This document shows positions 40,028-49,267 of a stretch of 64,000 bases of DNA, one piece after another (positions within the stretch are counted from its first letter, which is position 1; each line of letters starts with the position of its first letter). Position numbers and translations under genes: made by a program. Where the stretch lies: NCBI RefSeq assembly GCF_001513675.1, contig NZ_CP013859.1, positions 2,667,081 to 2,731,080 of the forward strand, given 5' to 3'. The stretch is from Microbacterium sp. XT11 (GTDB lineage: Bacteria > Actinomycetota > Actinomycetes > Actinomycetales > Microbacteriaceae). Under the pieces are notes generated by a model, which was not told where the DNA came from, ran no database searches, and saw only the letters and a program-made list of their open reading frames with translations.

Positions 40028-40786
40028 TCAGAGGCCGATCGTGCTGAAGTCCTTGGTGTGGATCAGGTGCTCGATCGTCGTGCGGGCGCCGTCGGCGTAC
40101 TCGTCGAGTCGCGCGTGCGCATCACCTGTCGACCACGCGATCCCCCGTCGCGTCGTCGTCGCCGTGAGGATCGCGTCGCTCCACCGCGGGTTCAGCGGCA
40201 GCGCAGGACCCTGCACGTTCGTGGCGTACGCCTCGCCGCGCCGGACGATCTCCCCCGCCGTTCCGCCGCGCGTGAAGCTCCCCTTGCCCGCAGCGACGGT
40301 CCCGAAGGCCTTCGCCTCGTCACGCAGGGTCCATCGAGACGCGTGGTCCTCGAAGCCGATGATGCGGCCGAGCGGCGTTTCGGCGATGATGTAGCCCACG
40401 TTGCGCTCCCGTGTCCTGGCGACGCGGAAGGGGAAGATCCCGAGGCCGTCAAGCACCGCCCCGTCGAGTGTGTCGACACCCTCACTGAGGAGTTCCGCAG
40501 ACGCGCCGACGGCCAGAAGGGAGCGACCAGCGGCGACGTGCTCTTCCAGCTGCGCCGCGCGGGTACGGAGGTCGTCCACGACGATGCGCATGGCCGACAA
40601 CGGACCGTTGCCGAGGATGATGATGTCAGGCTCGGCGGGAAGCGGCTCGCCGATGCCGACGCGGTGCACATCGACCGGCACTCCGGATCTCTCGAGGCGG
40701 ACCTGCAACGCACGCACGTTGCCCCTGTCGCCTGTGATGCCCAGCTCCGCAGGGTACAGCTGCACGATACGGACGGACTCGCTCAT
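40028..40786 (-). CDS. GatD-like glutamine amidotransferase fold, active site lost
   Basis: A 252-residue homologue of GatD, the glutaminase partner of MurT. The fold is clear (VQLYPAELGITGDRGNVRAL, DIIILGNGPLSAMRIVVDDL, LDGLGIFPF, GRIIGFEDHASRW, NVQGPALPLNP). The nucleophile Cys in the family motif CGGYQFLG is a Gly here (AVGASAELLS, Gly94) and the catalytic His in YLHGP is a Gln (NVQGP, Gln192). The protein has no cysteine at all, so it cannot be a Cys glutaminase. The start overlaps the MurT-like stop as ATGA. Its role may be structural, or to admit a different nitrogen donor. Confidence 0.8.
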   Translation of the reverse strand: MSESVRIVQLYPAELGITGDRGNVRALQVRLERSGVPVDVHRVGIGEPLPAEPDIIILGNGPLSAMRIVVDDLRTRAAQLEEHVAAGRSLLAVGASAELLSEGVDTLDGAVLDGLGIFPFRVARTRERNVGYIIAETPLGRIIGFEDHASRWTLRDEAKAFGTVAAGKGSFTRGGTAGEIVRRGEAYATNVQGPALPLNPRWSDAILTATTTRRGIAWSTGDAHARLDEYADGARTTIEHLIHTKDFSTIGL

Positions 40787-42102
40787 CGCCGCGCCACCTC
40801 CTGATCTCCGTGGCCGAGCAGTCGCCGTCCGATCATCATCAGCTCGTAGTTCACGAACCACGTCTGCCTGCCAGACGACGTCGGCTCGAGCGCACGCATG
40901 AGCTCTACCGCCTTCTCCATATCGGGCTCGACGACGCCGATCTCGACGCCGGCGTGCTCGAGGCTGAGGGCGAGCTGGTACGCCTTCTCTCCCGTCACGA
41001 CGTCGATCCTGCGCAGAACGTCGAAGTCGACGTCGTAGAGCCAGGAGACGTCGGGGGTCCCCTCGTCGATCGCGATCAGAGCACGCTCCGGCGTCTCCTC
41101 CAGCGCGTCGAGGTTCATCTGCAGGCTGGGCGCGTTCTTGAACATCACGAACTCGACCTGCTCGCCGGAAGGGTCACGACGCAGCGGGATGACCTCCCCG
41201 CGTCCATATGCCGGCGCCATGTGCGCGAAGCCGGCGGCCGCCTTCGCGACGGCGAACCCGTCGCCGAGCACGCGCGCCGCGACCGTGAGCGCAGCGGCAG
41301 CATCCGCGGCGTAGTGCAGCCCGCGGGCGGGCAGCGTGATCGCGGCATCCGCCCCGTCGACCCGCACGACGACGTCGCGTCCGTCGACGGAGACGACCTC
41401 GGCGAACGCGTCGCGCTCGACCGTCCCTGCGATTCCGCTCCGCGTGTCGGCGGCGTTCGCCAGGCCGTGCGCCGACGCCTCGACGATCTCGGAGGAGACA
41501 CCGAAGAACGACACCTGGCCCTTCATGGCACTCTCGTCGATCTTGCTGAGGTACGGATCGTCGCGGTTCACGACCACATGCGCGGACGCGCGCGTCGACG
41601 CATCGAGCATCATGTCAGCCACGCGCTCGGTCTCGTAGAAGCGGTACAGCTGATCGACCTGCACGTTCAGCGAGAGGATCACCGACGGCGACAGGCGATC
41701 CGCCAGGTCAGCCGCATAGCCCTCGTCGATCTCGAGCACCGCCACGTCGGCCTTGATGCGACCGGTCAGGGTCGCGTCGGCGAGCAGCGCGCTCGTCACG
41801 CCCTGCGGCAGGTTGGCGCCCGTCGGGTTCGTGAACACCCGCAGCCCGTGTGCGCGCAGCACCTCGCTGATCATGTGGGTGGTCGTGGTCTTGCCGTTCG
41901 AACCCAGCACGAACACCACGCCGTACCGGAACTGGTCGGCGAGCGTCGGGAGCAGGGTCGGCGCGAGCCGGTTCGTGAGATATCCGGGGAACGCCGAGCC
42001 GCCGCCGCGGAGGCGCGTCGCGAAGCGCGCCACCTTCCCCGCGAGGACGGGGAAGACGTAGCGGATGCCTGCGGAGCGCGCCTGAGGTGCGCCCGCCATC
42101 AT
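40783..42102 (-). CDS. MurT-like Mur ligase without zinc ribbon
   Basis: A 439-residue Mur ligase-fold protein most like MurT, which with GatD amidates the D-Glu of lipid II. Central domain: [16 protein letters not shown] (ATP loop, residues 67-74), [27 protein letters not shown] and [10 protein letters not shown]-terminal domain: the MurT-type [10 protein letters not shown]. The expected four-cysteine zinc ribbon between the FFG strand and the [15 protein letters not shown] helix is absent and the protein contains no cysteine. Motif KNPAG is changed to KNAPS. ATG 42102 overlaps the rpoD stop (ATGA), and its own stop overlaps the GatD-like start. The substrate is likely lipid II or a UDP-muropeptide; see the findings. 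Confidence 0.8.
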   Translation of the reverse strand: MMAGAPQARSAGIRYVFPVLAGKVARFATRLRGGGSAFPGYLTNRLAPTLLPTLADQFRYGVVFVLGSNGKTTTTHMISEVLRAHGLRVFTNPTGANLPQGVTSALLADATLTGRIKADVAVLEIDEGYAADLADRLSPSVILSLNVQVDQLYRFYETERVADMMLDASTRASAHVVVNRDDPYLSKIDESAMKGQVSFFGVSSEIVEASAHGLANAADTRSGIAGTVERDAFAEVVSVDGRDVVVRVDGADAAITLPARGLHYAADAAAALTVAARVLGDGFAVAKAAAGFAHMAPAYGRGEVIPLRRDPSGEQVEFVMFKNAPSLQMNLDALEETPERALIAIDEGTPDVSWLYDVDFDVLRRIDVVTGEKAYQLALSLEHAGVEIGVVEPDMEKAVELMRALEPTSSGRQTWFVNYELMMIGRRLLGHGDQEVARR

Positions 42103-43340
42103 TCGAGGTAGTCCCGCAGCGACTGCGACCGGCTCGGATGCCGCAGCTTGGCCATCGTCTTCGACTCGATCTGACGGATGCGCTCGCGCGTCACCCCGAA
42201 CGTGTCACCGATCTGGTCGAGGGTCTTCGGCTGACCGTCACCCAGGCCGAAGCGCATGCGGATCACACCGGCCTCGCGCTCGGAGAGGGAGTCCAGCAGT
42301 TGCTCGAGCTGCCGCTGCAGCATCGTGAAGCCGACCGCGTCGGCCGGCACGACCGCCTCGGTGTCCTCGATGAGGTCGCCGAACTCGCTGTCGCCGTCTT
42401 CGCCGAGGGGAGTGTGCAGGGAGATCGGCTCGCGGCCGTACTTCTGCACCTCGATGACCTTCTCCGGGGTCATGTCGAGCTCGCGGCTGAGCTCCTCTGG
42501 AGTGGGTTCACGACCGAGGTCCTGCAGCATCTGACGCTGCACGCGCGCGAGCTTGTTGATGACCTCGACCATGTGCACGGGGATGCGGATCGTGCGCGCC
42601 TGGTCTGCCATGGCGCGCGTGATCGCCTGACGGATCCACCACGTGGCGTAGGTCGAGAACTTGAAGCCCTTGGTGTAGTCGAACTTCTCGACGGCGCGGA
42701 TGAGACCGAGGTTGCCCTCCTGGATCAGATCCAGGAACTGCATGCCGCGGCCGGTGTAGCGCTTGGCGAGCGACACGACGAGGCGGAGGTTGGCGCCGAG
42801 CAGGTGGCTCTTGGCCCGCTGGCCGTCGCGGGCCACCCACTGGAGGTCGAGTCCGAGCTGGCTCGACTTCTCCGCCTCCGACATGGTCGACAGCTTCTCC
42901 TCGGCGAAGAGACCTGCCTCGATGCGCATCGCCAGCTCGACCTCTTCGGCCGCGTTCAGCAGCGCGACCTTTCCGATCTGCTTCAGGTAGTCCTTGACCG
43001 GGTCGGCGGTGGCGCCGGTGATCTGGGTCGAGTAGACGGGGACGTCCTCGTCGTCGTTGGACGAGATGACGATCGCGCCGGTCGGCAGCGGTTCCGTGAA
43101 CGACGGCGCCGCGTCCTCCTCATCGTCCTCCGCTTCATCAGCGGCACCGATGACGGGCGCCTCGTCCTCATCGACGATGTCGTCCGACTTCTTCTTCTTC
43201 GCGGGAGCACGCTTGGCAGCCGCACGCTGAGCGGCGGTCTTGGGCGCCGCGGCCTCCGTGGGCTCCTCGACAGGAGCGTCGCTCTCGGGGGTCTCGGCGT
43301 TCTTCTTCGTCCGTGATTTGTTGGTCGTGGCAGGAGTCAC
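42099..43340 (-). CDS. rpoD: Primary sigma factor RpoD/SigA
   Basis: The housekeeping sigma factor. A 413-residue protein with a long charged, Lys/Ala/Glu-rich N-terminus, region 1.2/2 ([16 protein letters not shown], then [20 protein letters not shown] for -10 recognition), region 3, and region 4.2 ([20 protein letters not shown]) for -35 recognition. I use the GTG at 43340 ([10 protein letters not shown]), 6 nt after GAAAGG. Its stop codon overlaps the start of the MurT-like gene (ATGA), so the envelope-related genes downstream are translationally coupled to the sigma factor. Confidence 0.97.
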   Translation of the reverse strand: MTPATTNKSRTKKNAETPESDAPVEEPTEAAAPKTAAQRAAAKRAPAKKKKSDDIVDEDEAPVIGAADEAEDDEEDAAPSFTEPLPTGAIVISSNDDEDVPVYSTQITGATADPVKDYLKQIGKVALLNAAEEVELAMRIEAGLFAEEKLSTMSEAEKSSQLGLDLQWVARDGQRAKSHLLGANLRLVVSLAKRYTGRGMQFLDLIQEGNLGLIRAVEKFDYTKGFKFSTYATWWIRQAITRAMADQARTIRIPVHMVEVINKLARVQRQMLQDLGREPTPEELSRELDMTPEKVIEVQKYGREPISLHTPLGEDGDSEFGDLIEDTEAVVPADAVGFTMLQRQLEQLLDSLSEREAGVIRMRFGLGDGQPKTLDQIGDTFGVTRERIRQIESKTMAKLRHPSRSQSLRDYLE

Positions 43341-43378
43341 GTTTCGCCTTTCACGGGGCGACGCGGTCACCCCGGGAC

Positions 43379-43407
43379 ATTTCGGACACTAGTAAGACCC
43401 TTGTCAA
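43379..43407 (-). promoter_or_regulatory. Putative rpoD promoter
   Basis: On the minus strand TTGACA (43407-43402) is followed after 17 bp by CGAAAT (43384-43379). The predicted start lies about 30 nt before the GTG. The -35 is perfect and the -10 weak, so the call is tentative. Confidence 0.4.
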
Positions 43408-43508
43408 GTCGGCTCTTCGGAAAAGAGTGATTGACAACGGGTCGGACTCCTAGTATCGCACACGTGAGACGGTGCGGCTGCATTGTCGGCAACTTCGTCG
43501 GCGAAAGG

Positions 43509-44450
43509 TCAGCCGCGGCCCGGCTTGTCCTCGTCCCCCGAGCGCCGCGACGCGAGATAACGCTCCAGTTCGGCTGCGAGTTCGTCGGCGCTGGGGAGGT
43601 CGCGCTCGCTGAAGCCGCCTTCGTCGTAGGAGTCGTCCTCGGGGTCGCGGCCGGCCATGTAGGCGTCGTAGCGACGCTCGAGGCTGTGGACCATGCGCTG
43701 CAGCTCTTCGTTGCCTGCGACCTGCTCGTCGACGCGCGCGATGTAGTCGTCACGGCGGGACTGCACCTCGTCGAGCATCAGCACCAGCCCGGTCGCTGCC
43801 ATGAGCCGGTCGGCAGCGGTGATGACGGCATCCGGGTTCTCGGTCTCGGCGAGATAGTGCGGCACGAGCAGCACGAAACCGACCACCCGGTCGCCCTGCT
43901 CCGCGAGCCGGAACTCCAGCAGGTGACCGGCGGTCGCCGGCACCTGCGTGCGCGGGCGCCACACCGAGTGGGCCACAGTCAGCTCGCGACGGTTCCCGCT
44001 GACCGTGGTGCCGATCGGGCGCGTGTGCGGCACCGGCATGGCGATCGAGTGCACCCAGCTGAGTCCGGACACCTCGAACTCCGTCGCCAGGTCGAGCACG
44101 GTGCGCGCGAACTCGTTCCACGCGAAGTCGGGCTCGTATCCGGCGAGGAGCAGGAACTTCTGCCCCAGCGCGTCGGTCGCGAGTGAAAGCTCGAGCCGCG
44201 CAGGGCGGAACTCGGTCAGATGATCCTGGTCGAAGGAGATCACGGGCCGACGGGCGCGGTAGTCGAGCAGGGCGTCGTTGTCGAACACCACGATGGGCTG
44301 CGGCGATGTCGTCTCGCGAAGGTGCTCGATGAGCCCGGAGACCGCGCTTCCCGCGTCGGTGAACCCGGTCAGGAGCATCACCAAGGGCAGTCCGCGCGGT
44401 ACCGCCGGCGCGTTCGCGACTCGTTCGTGGATCTCTCCGGAGAAGGGCAT
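43509..44450 (-). CDS. PAC2 family protein
   Basis: A 313-residue protein with the PAC2 (proteasome assembly chaperone 2-like) domain: PLVMLLTGFTDAGSAVSGLIEHL at the N-terminus, FLLLAGYEPDFAWNEFARTV and GIPVHTRP-like GLSWVHSIAMPVPHTRPIGTT. Actinobacterial PAC2 proteins have no proven function. The C-terminus is acidic and charged. It is upstream of rpoD on the same strand with a 103-bp gap and divergent from pepA. Confidence 0.9.
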   Translation of the reverse strand: MPFSGEIHERVANAPAVPRGLPLVMLLTGFTDAGSAVSGLIEHLRETTSPQPIVVFDNDALLDYRARRPVISFDQDHLTEFRPARLELSLATDALGQKFLLLAGYEPDFAWNEFARTVLDLATEFEVSGLSWVHSIAMPVPHTRPIGTTVSGNRRELTVAHSVWRPRTQVPATAGHLLEFRLAEQGDRVVGFVLLVPHYLAETENPDAVITAADRLMAATGLVLMLDEVQSRRDDYIARVDEQVAGNEELQRMVHSLERRYDAYMAGRDPEDDSYDEGGFSERDLPSADELAAELERYLASRRSGDEDKPGRG

Positions 44451-44555
44451 ACCCCCATGCTACGAGCCGTGCCGCGACCCGGGGCCGACGCCGTCATGCT
44501 GAGAGCGAACACGCCGCCGCACGACCGCCGGACGCACGGTCCTTAGGATGGAGGC

Positions 44556-46028
44556 ATGACGCTTCCCGCGCTCTCGCGCACCTCAGATCCGTTCCCCGGA
44601 AGCGCTGCAGATGCCGCAGTGCTCGTCGTACCCGATCTCACCGATTCGTCGGCGGCCATCGACGACTTCCCCGGCGTGGCTGAGGCCCTCGGCGGCATAG
44701 GGTTCACCGGCGCAGCCTCGTCGTTCACGCGCGTGTTCGCACCTCAGGTGACGTCGCTCCCGTTCGCTGTCGTCGGCGTTGGCGCCGACCCCTCCGCGCA
44801 GGCCGTGCGCGCCGCCGTGGCCACTGCCCTGCGAAGCCTCACCGGCTTCGACACCGTGGCCGTGGCGCTCGCGCCGGTCCTCGCCGACCACGCCGAAGCG
44901 GCAGCCGAGGGCGCCGTGCTCGGCGGCTACCGGTTCGACTCGTACCGCCGCGACAAGGGCAAGAGCCGGGCCTCGAACGTCGTGCTGCACGCCGAGATCG
45001 ACGACGACGCCATCGCCAAGGCGACGGCGATCGGTGAGGCCGTCGCACTGGTCAAGGACCTCGTGAACGTCCCGGCGGAATGGCAGAGTCCGGCGCAGCT
45101 CGCAGACACCGCGGCGGAGAGCGTCGCCGGCCTCGACGTCGCCGTGGAGATCCTCGATGAGAAGGCGCTGGCCGAGCAGGGCTTCGGCGGCATCCTCGGC
45201 GTCGCACAGGGCTCCGATCGACCGCCGCGCCTCGTGCGACTCGACTACTCCCCGGCGGATGCCGTCCGACACATCGCTCTGGTCGGCAAGGGCATCACGT
45301 TCGACACCGGCGGGCTCTCCCTGAAGCCCGCCGCCTCGATGGTCGGGATGAAGTTCGACATGGCCGGTGCCGCCACGGTGCTCGCGGCTCTCCGGGCGGT
45401 CGCGACCCTGCGGCTCCCCGTGCGCATGACGGCGTGGATGTGCATCACCGACAACATGCCGTCCGGACGAGCGCTCCGCCCCGGCGACGTGATCCGGATG
45501 CTCGACGGCACCACGGTCGAGGTGAACAACACGGATGCCGAGGGACGCCTGGTGCTCGCCGACGGACTGGTCGCGGCAAGCCGCGAGAACCCGGACGTCA
45601 TCATCGACGTCGCCACTCTCACAGGTGCGATCGTGGCGGCGCTCGGACATCGCCACACCGGCGTCTTCGGGGACGACGAGACGGTCGCGGAGTTCCTCGC
45701 GGCGGCAGAGGCGACGGACGAGCCCGCCTGGCACATGCCCCTGCCTGCGTACATGGAGGACTCCCTCGAATCCCCCATCGCCGACCTGCAGAACGCGAAC
45801 ATGAGCGACCGCATGGGCGGGGCGTCGTTCGCCGGCCTCTTCCTGCAGCGGTTCGTCGGCCGCACGACCGACGCAGACGACGCGCCGCGGATCCCCTGGG
45901 TGCATCTCGACATCGCCGGCTCCAGCGAGCACAACGGCGCACCATACGGCTTCACTGAGAAGGGCCCAACGGGGGCGATGGTCCGATCGATCATCGCCTT
46001 CGCCGACGCATCCCACCCGGAGGCATGA
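44556..46028 (+). CDS. pepA: Leucyl aminopeptidase (M17 family)
   Basis: A cytosolic M17 metallo-aminopeptidase that trims N-terminal residues from peptides. The 490-residue protein has the two-metal site motifs GKGITFDTGGLSLKPAASM with Lys and Asp, GMKFDMAGAATV, and NTDAEGRLVLADGL, the invariant NTDAEGRL signature. The ATG follows TGGAGGC. The stop codon overlaps the lpdA region (ATGA at 46025). Confidence 0.95.
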   Translation: MTLPALSRTSDPFPGSAADAAVLVVPDLTDSSAAIDDFPGVAEALGGIGFTGAASSFTRVFAPQVTSLPFAVVGVGADPSAQAVRAAVATALRSLTGFDTVAVALAPVLADHAEAAAEGAVLGGYRFDSYRRDKGKSRASNVVLHAEIDDDAIAKATAIGEAVALVKDLVNVPAEWQSPAQLADTAAESVAGLDVAVEILDEKALAEQGFGGILGVAQGSDRPPRLVRLDYSPADAVRHIALVGKGITFDTGGLSLKPAASMVGMKFDMAGAATVLAALRAVATLRLPVRMTAWMCITDNMPSGRALRPGDVIRMLDGTTVEVNNTDAEGRLVLADGLVAASRENPDVIIDVATLTGAIVAALGHRHTGVFGDDETVAEFLAAAEATDEPAWHMPLPAYMEDSLESPIADLQNANMSDRMGGASFAGLFLQRFVGRTTDADDAPRIPWVHLDIAGSSEHNGAPYGFTEKGPTGAMVRSIIAFADASHPEA

Positions 46029-46030
46029 CC

Positions 46031-47404
46031 ATGACAACCCACACCTTCGACATCGTCGTCCTCGGTGGCGGCAGTGGCGGCTACGCAGCTGCTCTGCGCG
46101 CGAGCGAGCTCGGCAAGTCCGTCGCCCTCATCGAGAAGGACAAGGTCGGCGGCACGTGCCTGCATCGCGGGTGCATCCCCACGAAGGCGCTCCTCCACGC
46201 GGCAGAAGTCGCCGAGCACGTGCGCGGTGCTTCGCACGTCGGCATCACCGCGTCGCTCGACGGCATCGACCCCGCGGGCGTGCGCGCGTATCGCGAGGGC
46301 ATCGTCGCGAAGAAGTACAAGGGGCTCGAGGGCCTCGTCAAGGCACGCGGCATCACCACCGTCGCCGGAACCGGGCGGTTGAACGCCGACCGTTCCGTAT
46401 CGGTCGGAGACGACGTCTATGTCGGCGCCGATGTGATCCTCGCAACGGGTTCGTACAGCCGCACCCTCCCCGGACTGGAGATCGGCGGCCGCATCCTCAC
46501 CAGCGAGCATGCGCTCACACTCGACGTCATCCCGGAGCGCGTCCTCGTGCTGGGCGGCGGCGTGATCGGCGTGGAGTTCGCGAGCGTGTGGCGCTCCTTC
46601 GGAGCCGAGGTCACCATCATCGAGGCGCTGCCTCACCTGGTGCCGAACGAGGATGTCGCTCTGAGCAAGGGACTCGAGCGGGCGTTCCGCCGCCGGGGAA
46701 TCCAGTACTCGCTCGGAGTGAGGTTCCAGTCGGCCGTGCAGGACGATTCGTCGGTCACGGTGACGCTGGAGGACGGCAAGAAGTTCACCGCCGACTATCT
46801 CCTCGTGGCCGTCGGACGCGGTCCCGCCACGGCCAGTCTCGGATTCGAGGAAGCAGGCGTCGCACTCGACCGCGGATTCGTGACCGTCGACGACCGGCTC
46901 CGCACGAGCGTGCCCGGGGTGTGGGCCGTCGGCGACATCGTGCCCGGCCTCCAGCTCGCGCACCGAGGTTTCCAGCAGGGCATCGCCGTCGCGGAGAGGA
47001 TCGCGGGACTCACACCGGCGACGATCACCGACACTCAGATCCCCAAGGTCACGTACTGCAGTCCCGAGGTCGCGTCGGTCGGCATCACCGAGGAAGCGGC
47101 TGTCGCCGCACACGGCGCCGATGCCGTCACGAGCTACGAGTACAACCTCGCCGGCAATGGGAAGAGCGAGATCATCGGTACCGGCGGGCTGGTCAAGGTG
47201 GTTCGGCTCAAGGACGGCCCGGTCCTCGGCGTGCACCTGCTCGGTGACCGCGTCGGCGAGCTCATCACCGAGGGGCAGCTGGCGGTCGCCTGGGAGGCGC
47301 ATCCCGAGGACATCGCCCCGCTCATCCACGCGCATCCGACCCAGAGTGAGGCGCTCGGCGAGGCCTTCCTCGCACTGGCCGGCAAGCCGCTCCACGTCCT
47401 CTGA
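46031..47404 (+). CDS. lpdA: Dihydrolipoyl dehydrogenase (E3)
   Basis: E3 reoxidises the lipoyl groups of 2-oxoacid dehydrogenases. The 457-residue flavoprotein has the FAD fold IVVLGGGSGGYAAALRA, the redox disulfide GGTCLHRGCIPTK, the NAD-binding VLVLGGGVIGVEFASVW and the C-terminal IHAHPTQSEALGEAFLAL with catalytic His-Glu. I use the second ATG (46031), 7 nt after GGAGG; ATG 46025 overlaps the pepA stop. The E2 gene sucB follows. Confidence 0.96.
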   Translation: MTTHTFDIVVLGGGSGGYAAALRASELGKSVALIEKDKVGGTCLHRGCIPTKALLHAAEVAEHVRGASHVGITASLDGIDPAGVRAYREGIVAKKYKGLEGLVKARGITTVAGTGRLNADRSVSVGDDVYVGADVILATGSYSRTLPGLEIGGRILTSEHALTLDVIPERVLVLGGGVIGVEFASVWRSFGAEVTIIEALPHLVPNEDVALSKGLERAFRRRGIQYSLGVRFQSAVQDDSSVTVTLEDGKKFTADYLLVAVGRGPATASLGFEEAGVALDRGFVTVDDRLRTSVPGVWAVGDIVPGLQLAHRGFQQGIAVAERIAGLTPATITDTQIPKVTYCSPEVASVGITEEAAVAAHGADAVTSYEYNLAGNGKSEIIGTGGLVKVVRLKDGPVLGVHLLGDRVGELITEGQLAVAWEAHPEDIAPLIHAHPTQSEALGEAFLALAGKPLHVL

Positions 47405-47471
47405 CCACCAACCGGTGCTCAGTTCACTAAGCTAGACAAGCGTCATACAACTTCCTGAAGGAGACTCCGTC

Positions 47472-49259
47472 ATGAGCACATCCGTGGTCCTCCCCGCTCT
47501 CGGAGAGAGCGTCACAGAGGGTACGGTCACCCGCTGGCTGAAGCAGGTCGGTGACACGGTGCAGGCGGACGAGGGCCTGCTCGAGATCTCGACCGACAAG
47601 GTCGACACCGAGATCCCCTCCCCCGTGACCGGCGTGATCGAGGAGATCCTCGTCGCCGAAGACGAGACCGTCGAGGTCGGCGCGCTGCTCGCGCGCATCG
47701 GCGACGGCAGCAGCACCGCTCCGACGACGGATGCTCCCGCCGCGGCCGCGCCCGCAGCCGAGGCCGCCCCTGAGCCCGCCGCCCCGGCCGCCGGGGCGGC
47801 GCCTGCCGAGACCGCTCCGGCGGCGGCTTCCGGCGACTCCACGGACATCGTGCTGCCCGAACTCGGCGAGAGCGTGACCGAGGGCACCGTCACCCGCTGG
47901 CTCAAGCAGGTCGGCGACACGGTCGCCGTCGACGAGGCGCTGCTCGAGATCTCCACCGACAAGGTCGACACCGAGATCCCGTCGCCGGTCGCCGGTGTGC
48001 TGCAGGAGATCGTCGCCGCCGAAGACGAGACCGTCGCGGTCGGCGCGGTCCTCGCCCGCGTCGGCTCGGGCGCTGCACCTGCCGCTGCTCCCGCCGCGCC
48101 CGCGGCTCCGGCAGAAGCCGCCGCCCCCGCTCCGGCACCTGCCGCTCCGGCACCTGCTCCCGCACCTGCCGCCGCGGCTCCCGCGCCTGCCGCCGCGGCT
48201 CCCGCGCCGGCTGCTCCCGCACCTGCCGCCGCGGCTCCCGCGCCGGCTGCTCCCGCATCCGCTCCCGCTCCCGCGCCGGCTGCTCCCGCACAGGCCGCTC
48301 CGGCGCAGCCCGTGCCAGCGCAGGCTGCGCCGGCTCCCGCGGCGGCACCGGCTGAAAACGACAACCTCTATGTGACGCCGCTGGTGCGTCGCCTCGCGGC
48401 CCAGCAGGGCGTCGACCTCGCGACCGTCAAGGGCACCGGCGTCGGCGGACGGATCCGTAAGGAAGACGTCCTCAAGGCGGCCGAGTCGGGTTCGGCGGCG
48501 CCTGCTGCTTCCGCCCCGGCACCCGCGCGCCTCGAGGTCTCCCCGCTGCGCGGGACGACCCAGAAGATGTCCCGTCTGCGCAAGGTCGTCGCCGAGCGTG
48601 CTGTCGCCTCGATGCAGCAGACCGCTCAGCTGACGACCTTCGTCGAGGTCGATGTGACCGCCCTCGCCGCGTACCGCGACGGCGTCAAGGCATCGTTCCA
48701 GCAGAAGACGGGCGACAAGCTGTCGTTCCTTCCGTTCTTCACCCTGGCAGCGGCCGAGGCTCTTCAGGCGTTCCCGATCATCAACGCGACGGTCGACGGT
48801 GACAACATCGTCTACCCCGCCACCGAGAACATCTCGATCGCGGTCGACACCGAGCGTGGCCTGCTCACCCCTGTCGTCCGCGATGCGGCGAGCAAGAACC
48901 TCGCCCAGCTGGCGCACGAGATCGCCGATCTCGCGGCTCGCACGCGCGACAACAAGCTGAAGCCCGACGAGCTCGCCGGTGGCACGTTCACCGTGACCAA
49001 CACCGGATCGCGCGGCGCTCTGTTCGACACGCCGCTCGTGTTCCTGCCGCAGTCCGCGATCCTCGGCACCGGCACGGTGTTCAAGCGCCCAGGCGTCGTG
49101 ACGGTCGACGGCGTCGACGCGATCGCTGTCCGTTCGTACGTCTACCTGGCGATCTCCTACGATCACCGGATCATCGACGGTGCGGATGCCGCACGCTTCC
49201 TGGGCGCGGTGAAGGCCCGCCTCGAGGCTGCGGACTTCGCTTCAGATCTCGGGATCTGA
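47472..49259 (+). CDS. sucB: 2-oxoglutarate dehydrogenase E2 (dihydrolipoamide succinyltransferase)
   Basis: The 595-residue E2 has two lipoyl domains (residues 1-78 and about 118-195), each with the lipoylation Lys in STDKVDTEIPSP. A long Ala/Pro linker follows (about residues 198-295), then an E3/E1-binding domain (TPLVRRLAAQQGVDLATVKGT, about 300-335) and the CoA-dependent acyltransferase core ending SYDHRIIDGADAARFLG, with catalytic His and Asp. It is encoded just after lpdA, with a GAAGGAGA ribosome site. Assignment to succinyl rather than acetyl transferase is by family resemblance. Confidence 0.9.
   Translation: MSTSVVLPALGESVTEGTVTRWLKQVGDTVQADEGLLEISTDKVDTEIPSPVTGVIEEILVAEDETVEVGALLARIGDGSSTAPTTDAPAAAAPAAEAAPEPAAPAAGAAPAETAPAAASGDSTDIVLPELGESVTEGTVTRWLKQVGDTVAVDEALLEISTDKVDTEIPSPVAGVLQEIVAAEDETVAVGAVLARVGSGAAPAAAPAAPAAPAEAAAPAPAPAAPAPAPAPAAAAPAPAAAAPAPAAPAPAAAAPAPAAPASAPAPAPAAPAQAAPAQPVPAQAAPAPAAAPAENDNLYVTPLVRRLAAQQGVDLATVKGTGVGGRIRKEDVLKAAESGSAAPAASAPAPARLEVSPLRGTTQKMSRLRKVVAERAVASMQQTAQLTTFVEVDVTALAAYRDGVKASFQQKTGDKLSFLPFFTLAAAEALQAFPIINATVDGDNIVYPATENISIAVDTERGLLTPVVRDAASKNLAQLAHEIADLAARTRDNKLKPDELAGGTFTVTNTGSRGALFDTPLVFLPQSAILGTGTVFKRPGVVTVDGVDAIAVRSYVYLAISYDHRIIDGADAARFLGAVKARLEAADFASDLGI
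48066..48353 (+). repeat. Ala/Pro-coding low-complexity tract in sucB
   Basis: DNA made of short variants of gcacctgccgccgcggctcc encodes the flexible linker between the second lipoyl domain and the E3-binding domain. The linker lets lipoyl arms reach several active sites. Confidence 0.85.
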
Positions 49260-49267
49260 TCAACGAA

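Noticed and set aside
45245..47395. 716-residue minus-strand frame opposite pepA and lpdA
   Set aside because: Antisense shadow of two certain genes; no motif and an unnatural amino acid mix.
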